From CAYJLC01 sp044426355 (GTDB lineage Bacteria > Bacillota > Clostridia > Oscillospirales > Butyricicoccaceae): a DNA stretch of 64,000 bases. The notes under the pieces were generated by a model. It did not search any database, was not told the origin of the DNA, and was given only the letters and a program-made list of their open reading frames with translations. This document shows positions 52,790 to 62,225 of this stretch, in pieces. Numbering within the stretch: the stretch's first letter is position 1; the number at the start of each line of letters is the position of its first letter. The translations under genes were made by a program, and so were the position numbers. Where the stretch lies: the NCBI GenBank assembly GCA_044426355.1, contig JAWXUO010000002.1:3132-67131 (forward strand), read 5' to 3'.

Positions 52790-54880
52790 ATGTCTAGTAA
52801 TGTAAGTGATATTTTTGGGTCTAATGTATTTAACGAAAGTGTAATGCGTGACAGATTGCCAAAAGAGATATATAAAAAACTAAAAAATGCGTCTTTTAAT
52901 GGAGAACATCTATCGTTGCAAGTTGCAAATGTTGTTGCAAATACAATGAAAGACTGGGCAGTAGAAAAAGGTGCAACGCACTATACACACTGGTTTCAAC
53001 CAATGACTGGAATTACTGCTGAAAAGCATGACTCATTTATCGCACCTGCTGAAGATGGAAAAATTATTTTAGATTTTTCTGGAAAAGAATTAATAAAAGG
53101 CGAGCCAGATGCATCTTCGTTTCCGAATGGTGGAATTAGAAGCACTTTTGAGGCTCGTGGATACACAGCATGGGACCCTACGTCAAATGCATTTATTAAA
53201 GATGGAACACTTTGTATACCTACAGTATTTTGTTCATATTCAGGCGAAAGTTTAGACCAAAAAACACCTCTTTTACGTTCTATGGAAGTTTTAAATGAGC
53301 AATCACTAAGAGTTTTAAAACATTTTAAAAATCCTGCAAAACGTGTATTAAGTACAGTTGGAGCAGAGCAAGAGTATTTTTTAATCGACAAAAATACATA
53401 TAAAGAACGTCCAGACTTAATTTTTTCTGGAAGAACACTTTTTGGAGCTATGCCACCTAAAGGTCAAGAGTTAGACGACCACTATTTTGGAAATTTAACA
53501 GAAAGAGTGTCAGCTTATATGAAAGAGCTAGACGAGGAGCTTTGGAAACTTGGAATTTACTCTAAAACAAAGCATAACGAAGTAGCACCTGCTCAACATG
53601 AGCATGCACCAATTTTCACAACTTCTAATATTTCAGCAGACCACAACCAACTTACTATGGAAATAATGAGAAAAGTTGCAAAACGCCACGATTTAGTGTG
53701 TTTGCTACATGAAAAACCTTTCGCTGGTGTTAATGGCTCTGGAAAACACAATAACTGGTCTATTTCTACGGATTTAGGAGAAAATTTATTCGAACCTACA
53801 GATAAACCAGAAGAAAATTTTCAATTTTTACTATTTTTATCAGCAGTTATAGCAACTGTAGATAGATATGCAGATTTACTTCGTGCTACAGTAGCATCAG
53901 CAGGAAATGACCATCGTTTAGGTGCAAATGAAGCACCACCATCTATAATATCTATTTATTTAGGAGGACACCTTTCGAATTTACTTGATGCAATTCAAAC
54001 TGGCACTATAAAAATTAGTGAAAAACAGGAAATGATAGAAGTTCAAGGGACTGCAATTGCACCACTATTTAAAGACACTACAGACAGAAATAGAACATCA
54101 CCTTTTGCTTTTACAGGAAATAAATTTGAATTTAGAATGGTAGGTTCGGCACAGTCGATTTCACCTTGTAATATCGTTTTAAACACTTGTGTTTCAGAAG
54201 TGTTAAGCGAATTTGCAGATATTTTAGATAAAACTGACAATGTAGAGCAAGAAGTTTTAAATATTGTTAAAAATACAGTTTTAGAACACGGCAGAATTAT
54301 TTTTAATGGAAATAATTACTCAAGCAATTGGGTAACAGAGGCAAAAAATCGTGGATTACCAAATTTAAAAAGAACAGTTGATGCTATCCCTACATTAATT
54401 CACAGCAAAAATATAAATGTATTCACAAAATTTAACGTTTTAACAGAGGCAGAAATTTATGCTCGATATGAAATACAATTAGAAAACTACTGCAAAAACA
54501 TAAATATCGAGGCACTTTGTATGATTAATATGGTAAAAACTCAAATTTTACCAGCTTGTTTAAAATATTCTGAATCAGTATTTACATCTTATAATGCAAA
54601 AATAGCGTCAGGACTTAATTTAAATTTAGAAAATGAAGCAGAATATGCAACAAAACTGACAGCTCTTACGTCTAATGTATTTGATAGCATGGATAATTTG
54701 ATTAAAGCACATAATAACGCATGTAAAATTCCAGATTATTTAAGACAATCTCAGTATTTCTCTGATGCAGTTTTAGAAAAAATGGAATATTTAAGAGCAG
54801 ATGTTGATATGCTAGAAACAATGACTGATAAATCAGTATGGCCTATTCCAAAATACGAACAAATCATATTTAATGTATAA
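52790..54880 (+). CDS. glnN: Glutamine synthetase type III (GlnN)
   Basis: Makes glutamine from glutamate, ammonia and ATP. 696 residues, typical of the large GSIII form (GlnN) rather than GlnA of about 440. Visible blocks: HWFQPMTG near 66, GAEQEYFLID near 195, NEVAPAQHEHAP near 264, GSGKHNNWSIST near 320, and GNDHRLGANEAPP. Common in anaerobes. AGGAGG before the ATG. Followed 15 bases later by a DUF368 gene. Confidence 0.95.
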   Translation: MSSNVSDIFGSNVFNESVMRDRLPKEIYKKLKNASFNGEHLSLQVANVVANTMKDWAVEKGATHYTHWFQPMTGITAEKHDSFIAPAEDGKIILDFSGKELIKGEPDASSFPNGGIRSTFEARGYTAWDPTSNAFIKDGTLCIPTVFCSYSGESLDQKTPLLRSMEVLNEQSLRVLKHFKNPAKRVLSTVGAEQEYFLIDKNTYKERPDLIFSGRTLFGAMPPKGQELDDHYFGNLTERVSAYMKELDEELWKLGIYSKTKHNEVAPAQHEHAPIFTTSNISADHNQLTMEIMRKVAKRHDLVCLLHEKPFAGVNGSGKHNNWSISTDLGENLFEPTDKPEENFQFLLFLSAVIATVDRYADLLRATVASAGNDHRLGANEAPPSIISIYLGGHLSNLLDAIQTGTIKISEKQEMIEVQGTAIAPLFKDTTDRNRTSPFAFTGNKFEFRMVGSAQSISPCNIVLNTCVSEVLSEFADILDKTDNVEQEVLNIVKNTVLEHGRIIFNGNNYSSNWVTEAKNRGLPNLKRTVDAIPTLIHSKNINVFTKFNVLTEAEIYARYEIQLENYCKNINIEALCMINMVKTQILPACLKYSESVFTSYNAKIASGLNLNLENEAEYATKLTALTSNVFDSMDNLIKAHNNACKIPDYLRQSQYFSDAVLEKMEYLRADVDMLETMTDKSVWPIPKYEQIIFNV

Positions 54881-54895
54881 AATTAGGGGTGAAAT

Positions 54896-55687
54896 ATGAA
54901 AAATTTGCTATACGGAATGATTATTGGTATTGCAAATATAATTCCAGGGGTTTCTGGTGGAACAATGGCAGTTATTTTAAATGTATATGATAAAATAATA
55001 TCAAGTGTTTCAAATTTAAAATCTGATTTTAAAAATTCGGTAAAGTTTTTAGCACCAATAGGTATAGGGGCAGTTTTTGGGATTGTACTTTTTGCGAAAA
55101 TAGTTACATTTTTCTTAAATACCTTCGAAACGGCGACAATGCTTGCTTTTTCGGGACTAATTTTTGGTTCGATACCTATGATAAAAAACAAGGCTCTTGA
55201 AAGTAAAAAGTCGGTAAGTGGATATATAAGCTTTGCTATAGCGTTAATTATAATGCTGGTTATGTCTTTTTCTAGTGTTTCAGAAAGCACAACGGTGATA
55301 ACTTCGCTCACGGTTGAGACATTTATAGTTTTGTTTTTTGCATCTGTAATTTCAGCAGGCTCTATGATAATTCCAGGAATTTCTGGCTCGTTTGTCATGT
55401 TGCTTTTAGGAATATATTCGTCTATTTTATCGGCAGTGTCCACGCTTAATATCCCAGTTTTAATTCCGGTAGGGCTTGGTTGTTTAGTTGGAATTTTAGC
55501 ATTTATTCGTTTAATTGATTTTCTATTTAAAAAATATCATAACGAAACTTACATGGCGATACTCGGATTGATGATGGGTTCTATTGTAACTATAATACCT
55601 AGTTTTATATTTAATTTGGAATATTTTGTCGGTTTAATACTATGTGTAATATTTGCAAAGGTATCTTTTGCATTTTCAAAAAAATAA
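54896..55687 (+). CDS. DUF368 membrane protein
   Basis: 263 residues with about seven or eight membrane helices and the two inverted-repeat motifs of the family, PGVSGGTMAVILNVYD near 20-35 and PGISGSFVMLLLGIY near 160-175. DUF368 proteins have been tied to polyprenyl-phosphate (undecaprenyl phosphate) translocation in some bacteria, so a role in recycling the cell-wall lipid carrier is plausible. GGGGTGA before the ATG. Confidence 0.88.
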   Translation: MKNLLYGMIIGIANIIPGVSGGTMAVILNVYDKIISSVSNLKSDFKNSVKFLAPIGIGAVFGIVLFAKIVTFFLNTFETATMLAFSGLIFGSIPMIKNKALESKKSVSGYISFAIALIIMLVMSFSSVSESTTVITSLTVETFIVLFFASVISAGSMIIPGISGSFVMLLLGIYSSILSAVSTLNIPVLIPVGLGCLVGILAFIRLIDFLFKKYHNETYMAILGLMMGSIVTIIPSFIFNLEYFVGLILCVIFAKVSFAFSKK

Positions 55688-55700
55688 AGGAGGGTTTAAT

Positions 55701-56126
55701 ATGTCTTTATATGGTTGGTTGGTTTTTATTGTAATATTTGCATGTTTTGAAGCATTTACACTGGATTTAATAGCAATTTGGTTTGCTTTTGGTGCATTAA
55801 TTGCAATGATTACAGCGAAATTCACAACGAATTTTACTATTCAGCTCACAGCGTTTATAATTGGCTCGGCACTTATGTTTATAATATTTAGACCAATGCT
55901 TAAAAAAATTACGTTAAAGGGCAAAGATGTAAAAACGAATATTGATATGATTATTGGCGAAATTGGTGTCGTTTTTACAGAAATTAATACAGAAGGTGGA
56001 GAAGTGAAAATAGCAGGTAAAATTTGGACTGCTATTTGTGAAGAAGAAAATGCTGTAATTTCAACTGGTCAAAAAGTTGAGATACTAGAAATTCGTGGCT
56101 CAAAGTTAGTCGTGAAAGTAAAATAA
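55701..56126 (+). CDS. NfeD family membrane protein
   Basis: 141 residues: two to three N-terminal membrane helices (about 5-65) and a C-terminal OB-fold (about 85-140, IGEIGVVFTEIN, EILEIRGSKLVVK). NfeD-type proteins act with SPFH proteins in membrane microdomains; the next gene is SPFH, 24 bases away. AGGAGGG before ATG 55701; upstream frame is open but inside DUF368 and lacks a site. Confidence 0.9.
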   Translation: MSLYGWLVFIVIFACFEAFTLDLIAIWFAFGALIAMITAKFTTNFTIQLTAFIIGSALMFIIFRPMLKKITLKGKDVKTNIDMIIGEIGVVFTEINTEGGEVKIAGKIWTAICEEENAVISTGQKVEILEIRGSKLVVKVK

Positions 56127-56150
56127 AAACAAATTTAAAGGAGAATTTAT

Positions 56151-57026
56151 ATGGAATTTTTAATCTTAATAGTAATTGTAATATGCATTATTTCTGCAAA
56201 TGTGGTAATTGTACCACAAGCTAAAGCGTACGTTATCGAGCGTGTTGGGACTTACCACACAACTTGGTCAAACGGATTTCACGTTAAAATACCGTTTATA
56301 GAAAAAATTTCTAAGAAAATTTCTATGAAAGAGCAAGTTATTGACTTCCCACCACAACCAGTTATTACAAAAGATAATGTAACTATGCAAATAGACACAG
56401 TTGTGTATTTCCAAGTAACAGATGGTAGATTATATACTTATGGTGTAGAAAATCCTATTTCTGCTATAGAAAATCTAACTGCAACATCGCTACGTAACAT
56501 TATCGGTGGTTTAGAACTTGACCAAACTCGTACATCTCGTGATATTATTAACACAAAAATGCGTGCAATATTAGACGAAGCGACAGACCCATGGGGCATT
56601 AAAGTGAACCGTGTTGAACTAAAAAATATCATAGCACCTCGTGAAATTCAAGATTCTATGGAAAAAGAAATGAAAGCAGAACGTGAACGTCGTGAATCTA
56701 TTTTACAAGCACAAGGACAAAAAGAATCTGCAATTTTAGTTGCAGAAGGTGAAAAAGAAGCGACTATTTTACGTGCAGAAGCACAAAAAAGAGCTCATAT
56801 CACAGAAGCAGAGGGTGAAGCACAAGCTTTAATGACTGTTCAAAAAGCACTTGCAGACAGTTTAAAAATGCTTAATGAATCATCGCCTACTGAGCAAGTT
56901 TTACGAATAAAAGCTTTAGAAGCTTTTGCTCAAGCAGCTGATGGTCAAGCAACAAAAATAATCATTCCTTCAGAAATACAAGGGCTTGCAGGACTTGCAA
57001 CGTCAATTACTGAACTTACTAAATAA
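56151..57026 (+). CDS. SPFH/stomatin-like protein
   Basis: 291 residues: one N-terminal membrane helix (about 3-20), an SPFH domain (about 22-180; VVIVPQAKAYVIERVGTY), and a long Glu/Ala/Lys coiled coil (about 175-245; KAERERRESILQAQGQ). Forms oligomeric rings in the membrane and scaffolds microdomains; closest in style to QmcA/stomatin. Pairs with the NfeD gene upstream. AAAGGAG before the ATG. Confidence 0.93.
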   Translation: MEFLILIVIVICIISANVVIVPQAKAYVIERVGTYHTTWSNGFHVKIPFIEKISKKISMKEQVIDFPPQPVITKDNVTMQIDTVVYFQVTDGRLYTYGVENPISAIENLTATSLRNIIGGLELDQTRTSRDIINTKMRAILDEATDPWGIKVNRVELKNIIAPREIQDSMEKEMKAERERRESILQAQGQKESAILVAEGEKEATILRAEAQKRAHITEAEGEAQALMTVQKALADSLKMLNESSPTEQVLRIKALEAFAQAADGQATKIIIPSEIQGLAGLATSITELTK

Positions 57027-57031
57027 TATGC

Positions 57032-57070
57032 AAACTGTCGATTGAATTAAATCTTTCGACAGTTTTTTTG
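57032..57070 (+). terminator. Terminator of the glnN-SPFH operon
   Basis: AAACTGTCGA (57032-57041) with TCGACAGTTT (57056-57065), followed by TTTTTG. Confidence 0.85.
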
Positions 57071-57186
57071 TTATAATAAATAAAAAGTTCTTAGATTTAT
57101 GCAAAATAACCTATTTTTATGTAATATTTACATTAAATTTTAGTTAAAAAACATCACGAAAATCGACATAAAATAAGAAATTTCAT

Positions 57187-57215
57187 TTGACATTAATAGC
57201 CTATTTTGATATACT
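57187..57215 (+). promoter_or_regulatory. Promoter for the nucleoside ABC operon
   Basis: TTGACA at 57187-57192, 17-base spacer, TATACT at 57210-57215. Confidence 0.7.
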
Positions 57216-57360
57216 TTAAAGGTAATAGTGATTAGCTAATCTTGTTTTACATTTGGTATAATTAATACGTTTTTTAACTAAATGTAGTATGTGAGATGAG
57301 CTTTTTATTTCTTTATAGTGGTTTTATTAAAAACTACAAAGGTTAAAAGAGGAGAAAAAA

Positions 57361-58533
57361 ATGAAAAAGAAATTATTATCAAGCCTTCTTACGATGGCAC
57401 TATCAACGAGCTTATTGCTTACAGGTTGTGGTTCTGAGGACACAACAAATACTGGCAATACTGATAGCAACAACAATGGCAATACAAACCCTGGCACAAC
57501 ACAAAATGCTACTTACACTTTAGAAGAGTTAAAAGTTGGTGTTTTATATGTAGGGCCTATCGGAGATGAAGGATATTCATATGCACATCATCAAGGAATA
57601 CTTGAAATGCAACAAAGTGTTGGTCTTACTGATGACCAAATTCTATTTGTAGAAAACGTTTCAGAAGATTCTGAATGTGAAACTACAATCCGTGATTTAA
57701 TCGACCAAGGTTGTAATGTAATTTATGCTACTTCATTCGGTCATATGGACTGGACAGCATCTGTTGCAAAAGATTTCCCAGATGTGTATTTTAGCCACGC
57801 TACAGGTTATACAATGCTTGATAATATGTCAAACTATATGGGTAGAATTTACGAAGCACGTTACCTTTCTGGTATTGCAGCAGGTCTAAATACTACAACT
57901 AACAAAATTGGTTTTGTTGCAGCTATGCCAATTCCAGAAGTTATTCGTGGAATAGATGCATTTGCTCTAGGCGTTAAATCTGTAAATCCAGACGCTACTG
58001 TAGAGGTAAAATGGATTAACTCTTGGTATGACCCAACTTTAGAAAAATCTACAGCAGTAGACCTTATTAACAGTGGTTGCGACGTTATCGCTCAACACTG
58101 TGATACAACAGGTCCACAAATTGCTGCAGAAGAAGCAGGTGCGTCAGTACTTGCAGTAGGATACAATGCGTCAACTATCGAAGTTGCACCTACATCTTAT
58201 ATCACAGCACCGTTATTCCACTGGGGAACTTTCTACACTGCTGAAATTAATTCAATTTTAGACGGAACATATACTGCTCAATCTTACTACGAAGGTTTAG
58301 TGTCGGGTATGGTTTCTTTAGATGCAATTAACGAAGCTGTAGTTGTAGATGGAACAAAAGAAGCTATTGAAACTGCAAAAGAAGCTATCATGGCTGGTGA
58401 ATTATATGTTTTTGATGGTCCTATATTCGATAACCAAGGAAACGAAGTTTATACTGAAGGTGAATCAATGACAGATGCTGATATTTTATCTATGACTTTC
58501 TTTGTAGATAACGTTATTGGAACAACTAACTAA
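57361..58533 (+). CDS. BMP-family substrate-binding lipoprotein, likely nucleoside uptake
   Basis: 390 residues: signal peptide with lipobox LTGCGSE (Cys22-23 region), a Thr/Asn/Gly-rich linker, then the BMP (basic membrane protein) ligand-binding fold (about 55-385; VLYVGPIGDEGYSYAHH, MGRIYEARYLSGIAAG). The family binds purine nucleosides in Treponema and Lactococcus; substrate here is inferred. AGAGGAG before the ATG. A 12-bp hairpin separates it from the ATPase gene, and would keep its mRNA more abundant than the rest of the operon. Confidence 0.92.
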   Translation: MKKKLLSSLLTMALSTSLLLTGCGSEDTTNTGNTDSNNNGNTNPGTTQNATYTLEELKVGVLYVGPIGDEGYSYAHHQGILEMQQSVGLTDDQILFVENVSEDSECETTIRDLIDQGCNVIYATSFGHMDWTASVAKDFPDVYFSHATGYTMLDNMSNYMGRIYEARYLSGIAAGLNTTTNKIGFVAAMPIPEVIRGIDAFALGVKSVNPDATVEVKWINSWYDPTLEKSTAVDLINSGCDVIAQHCDTTGPQIAAEEAGASVLAVGYNASTIEVAPTSYITAPLFHWGTFYTAEINSILDGTYTAQSYYEGLVSGMVSLDAINEAVVVDGTKEAIETAKEAIMAGELYVFDGPIFDNQGNEVYTEGESMTDADILSMTFFVDNVIGTTN

Positions 58534-58545
58534 ATAAAGTCGCAC

Positions 58546-58575
58546 AGAAGTTTTGATCTTAAAATCGAAACTTCT
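58546..58575 (+). promoter_or_regulatory. Intercistronic hairpin after the BMP gene
   Basis: AGAAGTTTTGAT (58546-58557) with ATCGAAACTTCT (58564-58575), one G-U pair. Not followed by a strong U-run, so partial attenuation or 3 prime end protection is more likely than full termination. Confidence 0.55.
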
Positions 58576-58615
58576 TTGCCTATTTTAAGTGTATTAACAT
58601 AATTTGGAGGATAAA

Positions 58616-60148
58616 ATGGCTATAAAATCGTCTATAAGTCTTAAAAATATTACTAAAAAATTCGGTAGCGTTGTTGCTAGTAATGATGTTTCGCTTGATG
58701 TGGAATGTGGCGAAGTTCACGCTTTGCTTGGAGAAAATGGCTCTGGAAAGTCTACACTTATGAATATGCTCGCAGGGATTTATCTCCCTGATGTAGGAAA
58801 TATTTTTGTAGATGAACAAATAGTATCGTTTCATACACCGAAAGATGCTATAAAAATTGGTATCGGAATGGTTCACCAACATTTTAAACTTGTTGAATTG
58901 CTAACAGCTAAAGAAAATATAATTTTAGGGGATAATTCAGCTTTTTTTATAAACGATAAAAAAAGAACTGAAAAAATAGAAAATTTATGCGAAAAATATG
59001 GTTTAGCAGTAAATTTAGATAAAAAAGTTTATGATATGTCTGTTAGTGAAAAACAAACTGTAGAAATTTTAAAGGTTTTGTATCGTGGTGCAAATTTACT
59101 AATATTAGATGAGCCTACAGCAGTTTTAACCCCACAAGAAATTAAGGTATTGTTTAAAATTGTGAGAAATATGGCTGAAGAGGGCTGTGCTGTTATAATT
59201 ATTACTCATAAAATGGGCGAAGTTATGGAAATTTCTGATAAAGTAACGGTTTTGCGTAAAGGCGAGAGCATTAAAACGTTGCAAACGAAATCTACAAACC
59301 CTGTAGAACTTACAGAACTTATGGTGGGACATGCAATTTCACTTGATATAGAACGTCCTACGGTTGCTGATGATAAAAAACAAGAGATTTTAGATATAAA
59401 AAATGTTTCTTTAGTGGATAAAAATGGCATAAATGTTTTAAAAGATGTGAGTTTTACCTTGAATTCTGGAGAAATTTTAGGGATTGCAGGAATTGCAGGC
59501 TCTGGTCAAAAAGAACTTTGCGAGGCTATCGCAGGGCTACTTTCTATTAAAAATGGTGATATTGTCTTTAAAAAAGAGAGTATTATAAAATTTTCTCCAC
59601 GTGAGATTATCCAAAAAGGCATTAGCATGAGCTTTATTCCAGAAGACCGTTTAGGAATGGGGCTTGTAGCAGGCATGAATATTATAGATAATATGCTCCT
59701 TAAAACTTATAGAAATAAAAAAGGGTTGTTTGTAGATAGAAAAGAAGGAAAAAGACTTGCTGATGAGATTATTGAAAAATTTTCTATAAATACACCAAGT
59801 TCGCAACATATTGTTAAAAAACTTTCGGGTGGTAACATACAAAAAGTACTTTTAGGTCGAGAGATAAACTTAAATCCAGAACTTTTAATAACAGCTTATC
59901 CTGTACGTGGACTTGACATAGGTGCATCGTATCATATTTATGATATTTTGAACGAGCAAAAGCAAAAAGGTGTTGGAATTATTTTTGTAGGCGAAGATTT
60001 AGACGTTTTAATTTCTATTTCTGATAGAATTTTAGTAATGAATGGTGGGGAAGTTATGGATATTATTCCTGCTTGCGAAACTACAAAAGAAGAAATTGGT
60101 ATGCTTATGATGGGGCATAGAGGAGATGAGGAGGGTTTGAGTGCTTAA
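58616..60148 (+). CDS. Nucleoside ABC transporter ATP-binding protein (two ABC domains)
   Basis: About 510 residues with two ABC domains, as in NupA/RbsA-type proteins. First domain: GENGSGKST near 38, VSEKQ signature, LDEPTAVL Walker B. Second: GIAGSGQKE, LSGGNIQKVLLGRE, and a Walker B of YPVRGLDIGA, without the usual glutamate, as is usual for the second domain of this group. ATG 58616 has GGAGG five bases upstream. Overlaps the next gene by eight bases. Confidence 0.93.
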   Translation: MAIKSSISLKNITKKFGSVVASNDVSLDVECGEVHALLGENGSGKSTLMNMLAGIYLPDVGNIFVDEQIVSFHTPKDAIKIGIGMVHQHFKLVELLTAKENIILGDNSAFFINDKKRTEKIENLCEKYGLAVNLDKKVYDMSVSEKQTVEILKVLYRGANLLILDEPTAVLTPQEIKVLFKIVRNMAEEGCAVIIITHKMGEVMEISDKVTVLRKGESIKTLQTKSTNPVELTELMVGHAISLDIERPTVADDKKQEILDIKNVSLVDKNGINVLKDVSFTLNSGEILGIAGIAGSGQKELCEAIAGLLSIKNGDIVFKKESIIKFSPREIIQKGISMSFIPEDRLGMGLVAGMNIIDNMLLKTYRNKKGLFVDRKEGKRLADEIIEKFSINTPSSQHIVKKLSGGNIQKVLLGREINLNPELLITAYPVRGLDIGASYHIYDILNEQKQKGVGIIFVGEDLDVLISISDRILVMNGGEVMDIIPACETTKEEIGMLMMGHRGDEEGLSA

Positions 60149-61208
60149 AATTGTAAAAAAAGAAGAATTATCTAGCTCAAAAATAGTGTTACTTCGTATT
60201 ATTGCTGTAATAATTGCTTTAATCTGTTCAACTTTTATTATTTTTCTTCTAGGGCATAACCCTTTCGAAGTTTTTTCGAATATTATTGCTGGTGCAACTG
60301 GAACAGAATACAGAATTATTCAAACTATAAATAAAGCAATTCCACTAACGACGCTGTCTTTAGGTATCGCAGTAGCTTTTAAAATGCGATTTTGGAACAT
60401 AGGTGCAGAGGGGCAATTTTATGTAGGTGCTTTAGGGGCAACTTTTGTTACGCTAAATTTTGGTGAGCTTCCTGCGATTATTTTAATTCCGTTTATGATG
60501 ATAGTAGCTTGTATTTTTGGTGGTTTATGGTGCTTATTTCCGGCTGTTTTGAAGTCAAAACTGGGAACAAGCGAAACATTAGTTACGCTTATGATGAACT
60601 ATATTGCTATAAAATGGGTAACTTACTTGCAATTTGGACCGTGGAAAGACCCAGAAGCTTTTGGATTTCCAAAAATTGCTAAGTTTACAAGCAATGCGAT
60701 TTTACCTAAGGTGTTTAATGTGCATATAGGTTGGATTATTACGTTAGTTTTAGCTATTATAGTACATTTTTTACTATCAAAATCGAAACTTGGATATGAA
60801 ATAGAAGTTTTAGGCGAAAATGAAAATACGGCAAATTATGCAGGAATGAATGTTAGCAAAATTTTAATAGTTGGTGCTATGATTTCTGGTGGAATTTGTG
60901 GACTAGCTGGTATGATGCAAGCGTCTGCGATAGAAAATTCGTTAACTTATACGCTGTCGGCTGGACTTGGTTTTACAGCTATAATAACTGCGTGGCTTGC
61001 AAAACTTTCAGCTCCAGCTATTGTTTTAGTTTCTATGCTTTTTTCGATATTATTGCAAGGTGGTTCATATTTACAGACATCTATGCAAATTCCTGCATCT
61101 CTTTCCGAACTTTTACAAGGAATTATCTTATTATTTGTGCTAGGTAGCGAATTTTTTATAAATTATAAAATAGTTCGTGAAAAAAATGAGCAAGGAGGTA
61201 ATGTGTAA
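60141..61208 (+). CDS. Nucleoside ABC transporter permease 1
   Basis: 355 residues, about nine or ten membrane helices of the BPD-transp-2 (LivH/RbsC-like) family; WNIGAEGQFYVGALGA and GENENTANYAGMNV are family blocks. GTG start 60141 has GAGGAGGG upstream; it overlaps the ATPase end. Partner of permease 2 in the NupB/NupC-style pair. Confidence 0.92.
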   Translation: MLKIVKKEELSSSKIVLLRIIAVIIALICSTFIIFLLGHNPFEVFSNIIAGATGTEYRIIQTINKAIPLTTLSLGIAVAFKMRFWNIGAEGQFYVGALGATFVTLNFGELPAIILIPFMMIVACIFGGLWCLFPAVLKSKLGTSETLVTLMMNYIAIKWVTYLQFGPWKDPEAFGFPKIAKFTSNAILPKVFNVHIGWIITLVLAIIVHFLLSKSKLGYEIEVLGENENTANYAGMNVSKILIVGAMISGGICGLAGMMQASAIENSLTYTLSAGLGFTAIITAWLAKLSAPAIVLVSMLFSILLQGGSYLQTSMQIPASLSELLQGIILLFVLGSEFFINYKIVREKNEQGGNV

Positions 61209-62155
61209 TGGATATGTCATTATTCTTGCAAACGGCAGTGCAAATGGGTACGCCACTGCTTTTTGGAACGCTAGGTGCGTTACTTTGTGAAAAAGTGGGA
61301 CATCTAAATTTAGGTGTAGAGGGCATGATGCTTATCGGTGCAGTAGTTGGTTTTTCGGTTGGAATATCTACGGGTAGCCCAATTTTATCACTTTTCGCAT
61401 CTGGTCTTGCAGGGGCAATCGGTGCGTTGATATTTGCATTTATAACAGTTACTCTACGTGGAAATCACACAGTAACCGGACTTGTTTTAACGATAGGTGG
61501 AACAGGTTTTGCGAATTATTTTGGAACGAATTTAGTTGGACTTGCACTACCAGAAACAATTTCACAAGGATTTAAAGCAATAAAAATTCCTTTTTTGTCG
61601 GATATTCCATTAATAGGGAAAGCATTGTTTAACCAAAGTCCGTATATTTATCTTAGCATATTTATAGCAATTCTAATGTGGTTTTACATGAATAAGACAA
61701 CTATAGGGTTAAATATGCGTTCAATTGGCGAAAATCCGTCGGCTTCGGACGCTTCTGGTATCAATATAAATCTATATAAGTATATTCATATTATGCTGGG
61801 TGGATTTTCGTGTGGACTAGGTGGAGCGTATCTGTCTTTAGTTTTTGTGCCGAGATGGCAACAAGATATAACGACTGGTCAAGGTTGGATAGCCGTAGCA
61901 CTAGTTATTTTGGCTAGTTGGAACCCACTGAAAGCAATTTTAGGAGCATATTTATTTGGTGCATTGCGTGGTTTTGGTATATCTTTTCAAAATGTCGCAC
62001 TTTTTGGGACGGATATTGTAATTTCATCACAATTACTTGATTTAGTACCGTATATTATGACGATTATAGCTTTAATAGCTATGACTGTTCGTAAAAAACG
62101 AGAAAATCAACCACCATCTGCACTGGGTGCATCATATTTTAGAGAAGATCGTTAA
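61208..62155 (+). CDS. Nucleoside ABC transporter permease 2
   Basis: 315 residues, about eight or nine membrane helices, BPD-transp-2 family: HLNLGVEGMMLIGAVVGF near 32-49, GENPSASDASGIN, GGAYLSLV. Starts in a TAATG overlap with permease 1, AGGAGG upstream. The two permeases differ in length as in NupB/NupC. Confidence 0.92.
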   Translation: MDMSLFLQTAVQMGTPLLFGTLGALLCEKVGHLNLGVEGMMLIGAVVGFSVGISTGSPILSLFASGLAGAIGALIFAFITVTLRGNHTVTGLVLTIGGTGFANYFGTNLVGLALPETISQGFKAIKIPFLSDIPLIGKALFNQSPYIYLSIFIAILMWFYMNKTTIGLNMRSIGENPSASDASGININLYKYIHIMLGGFSCGLGGAYLSLVFVPRWQQDITTGQGWIAVALVILASWNPLKAILGAYLFGALRGFGISFQNVALFGTDIVISSQLLDLVPYIMTIIALIAMTVRKKRENQPPSALGASYFREDR

Positions 62156-62160
62156 ATAAA

Positions 62161-62210
62161 AAAACAGCTTTATCTGTACTAATGTGCAAAATAAAGCTGT
62201 TTTGTTTTTA
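62161..62210. terminator. Bidirectional terminator of the nucleoside ABC operon
   Basis: 13-bp perfect stem AAAACAGCTTTAT (62161-62173) with ATAAAGCTGTTTT (62191-62203), followed by GTTTTTAA; also usable for the leftward gene. Confidence 0.85.
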
Positions 62211-62225
62211 ATTTAGGTTAAGTTG

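Larger units (their letters stand above)
57027..57360 (+). other. Intergenic region before the BMP lipoprotein gene (334 bases)
   Basis: Has a strong terminator for the SPFH operon (57032), about 120 AT-rich bases without features, a strong promoter (57187-57215) and a leader of about 139 bases. The leader can form ACATTTGGT/ACTAAATGT (57249-57285) and GTGGTTTT/AAAACTAC (57318-57337); GTAGT at 57284-57288 could also pair with ACTAC at 57333. No known purine riboswitch core was seen. Confidence 0.55.

Noticed and set aside
57222..57360. Purine riboswitch before the nucleoside transporter
   Set aside because: No conserved junction sequences or paired loops of that class could be found.
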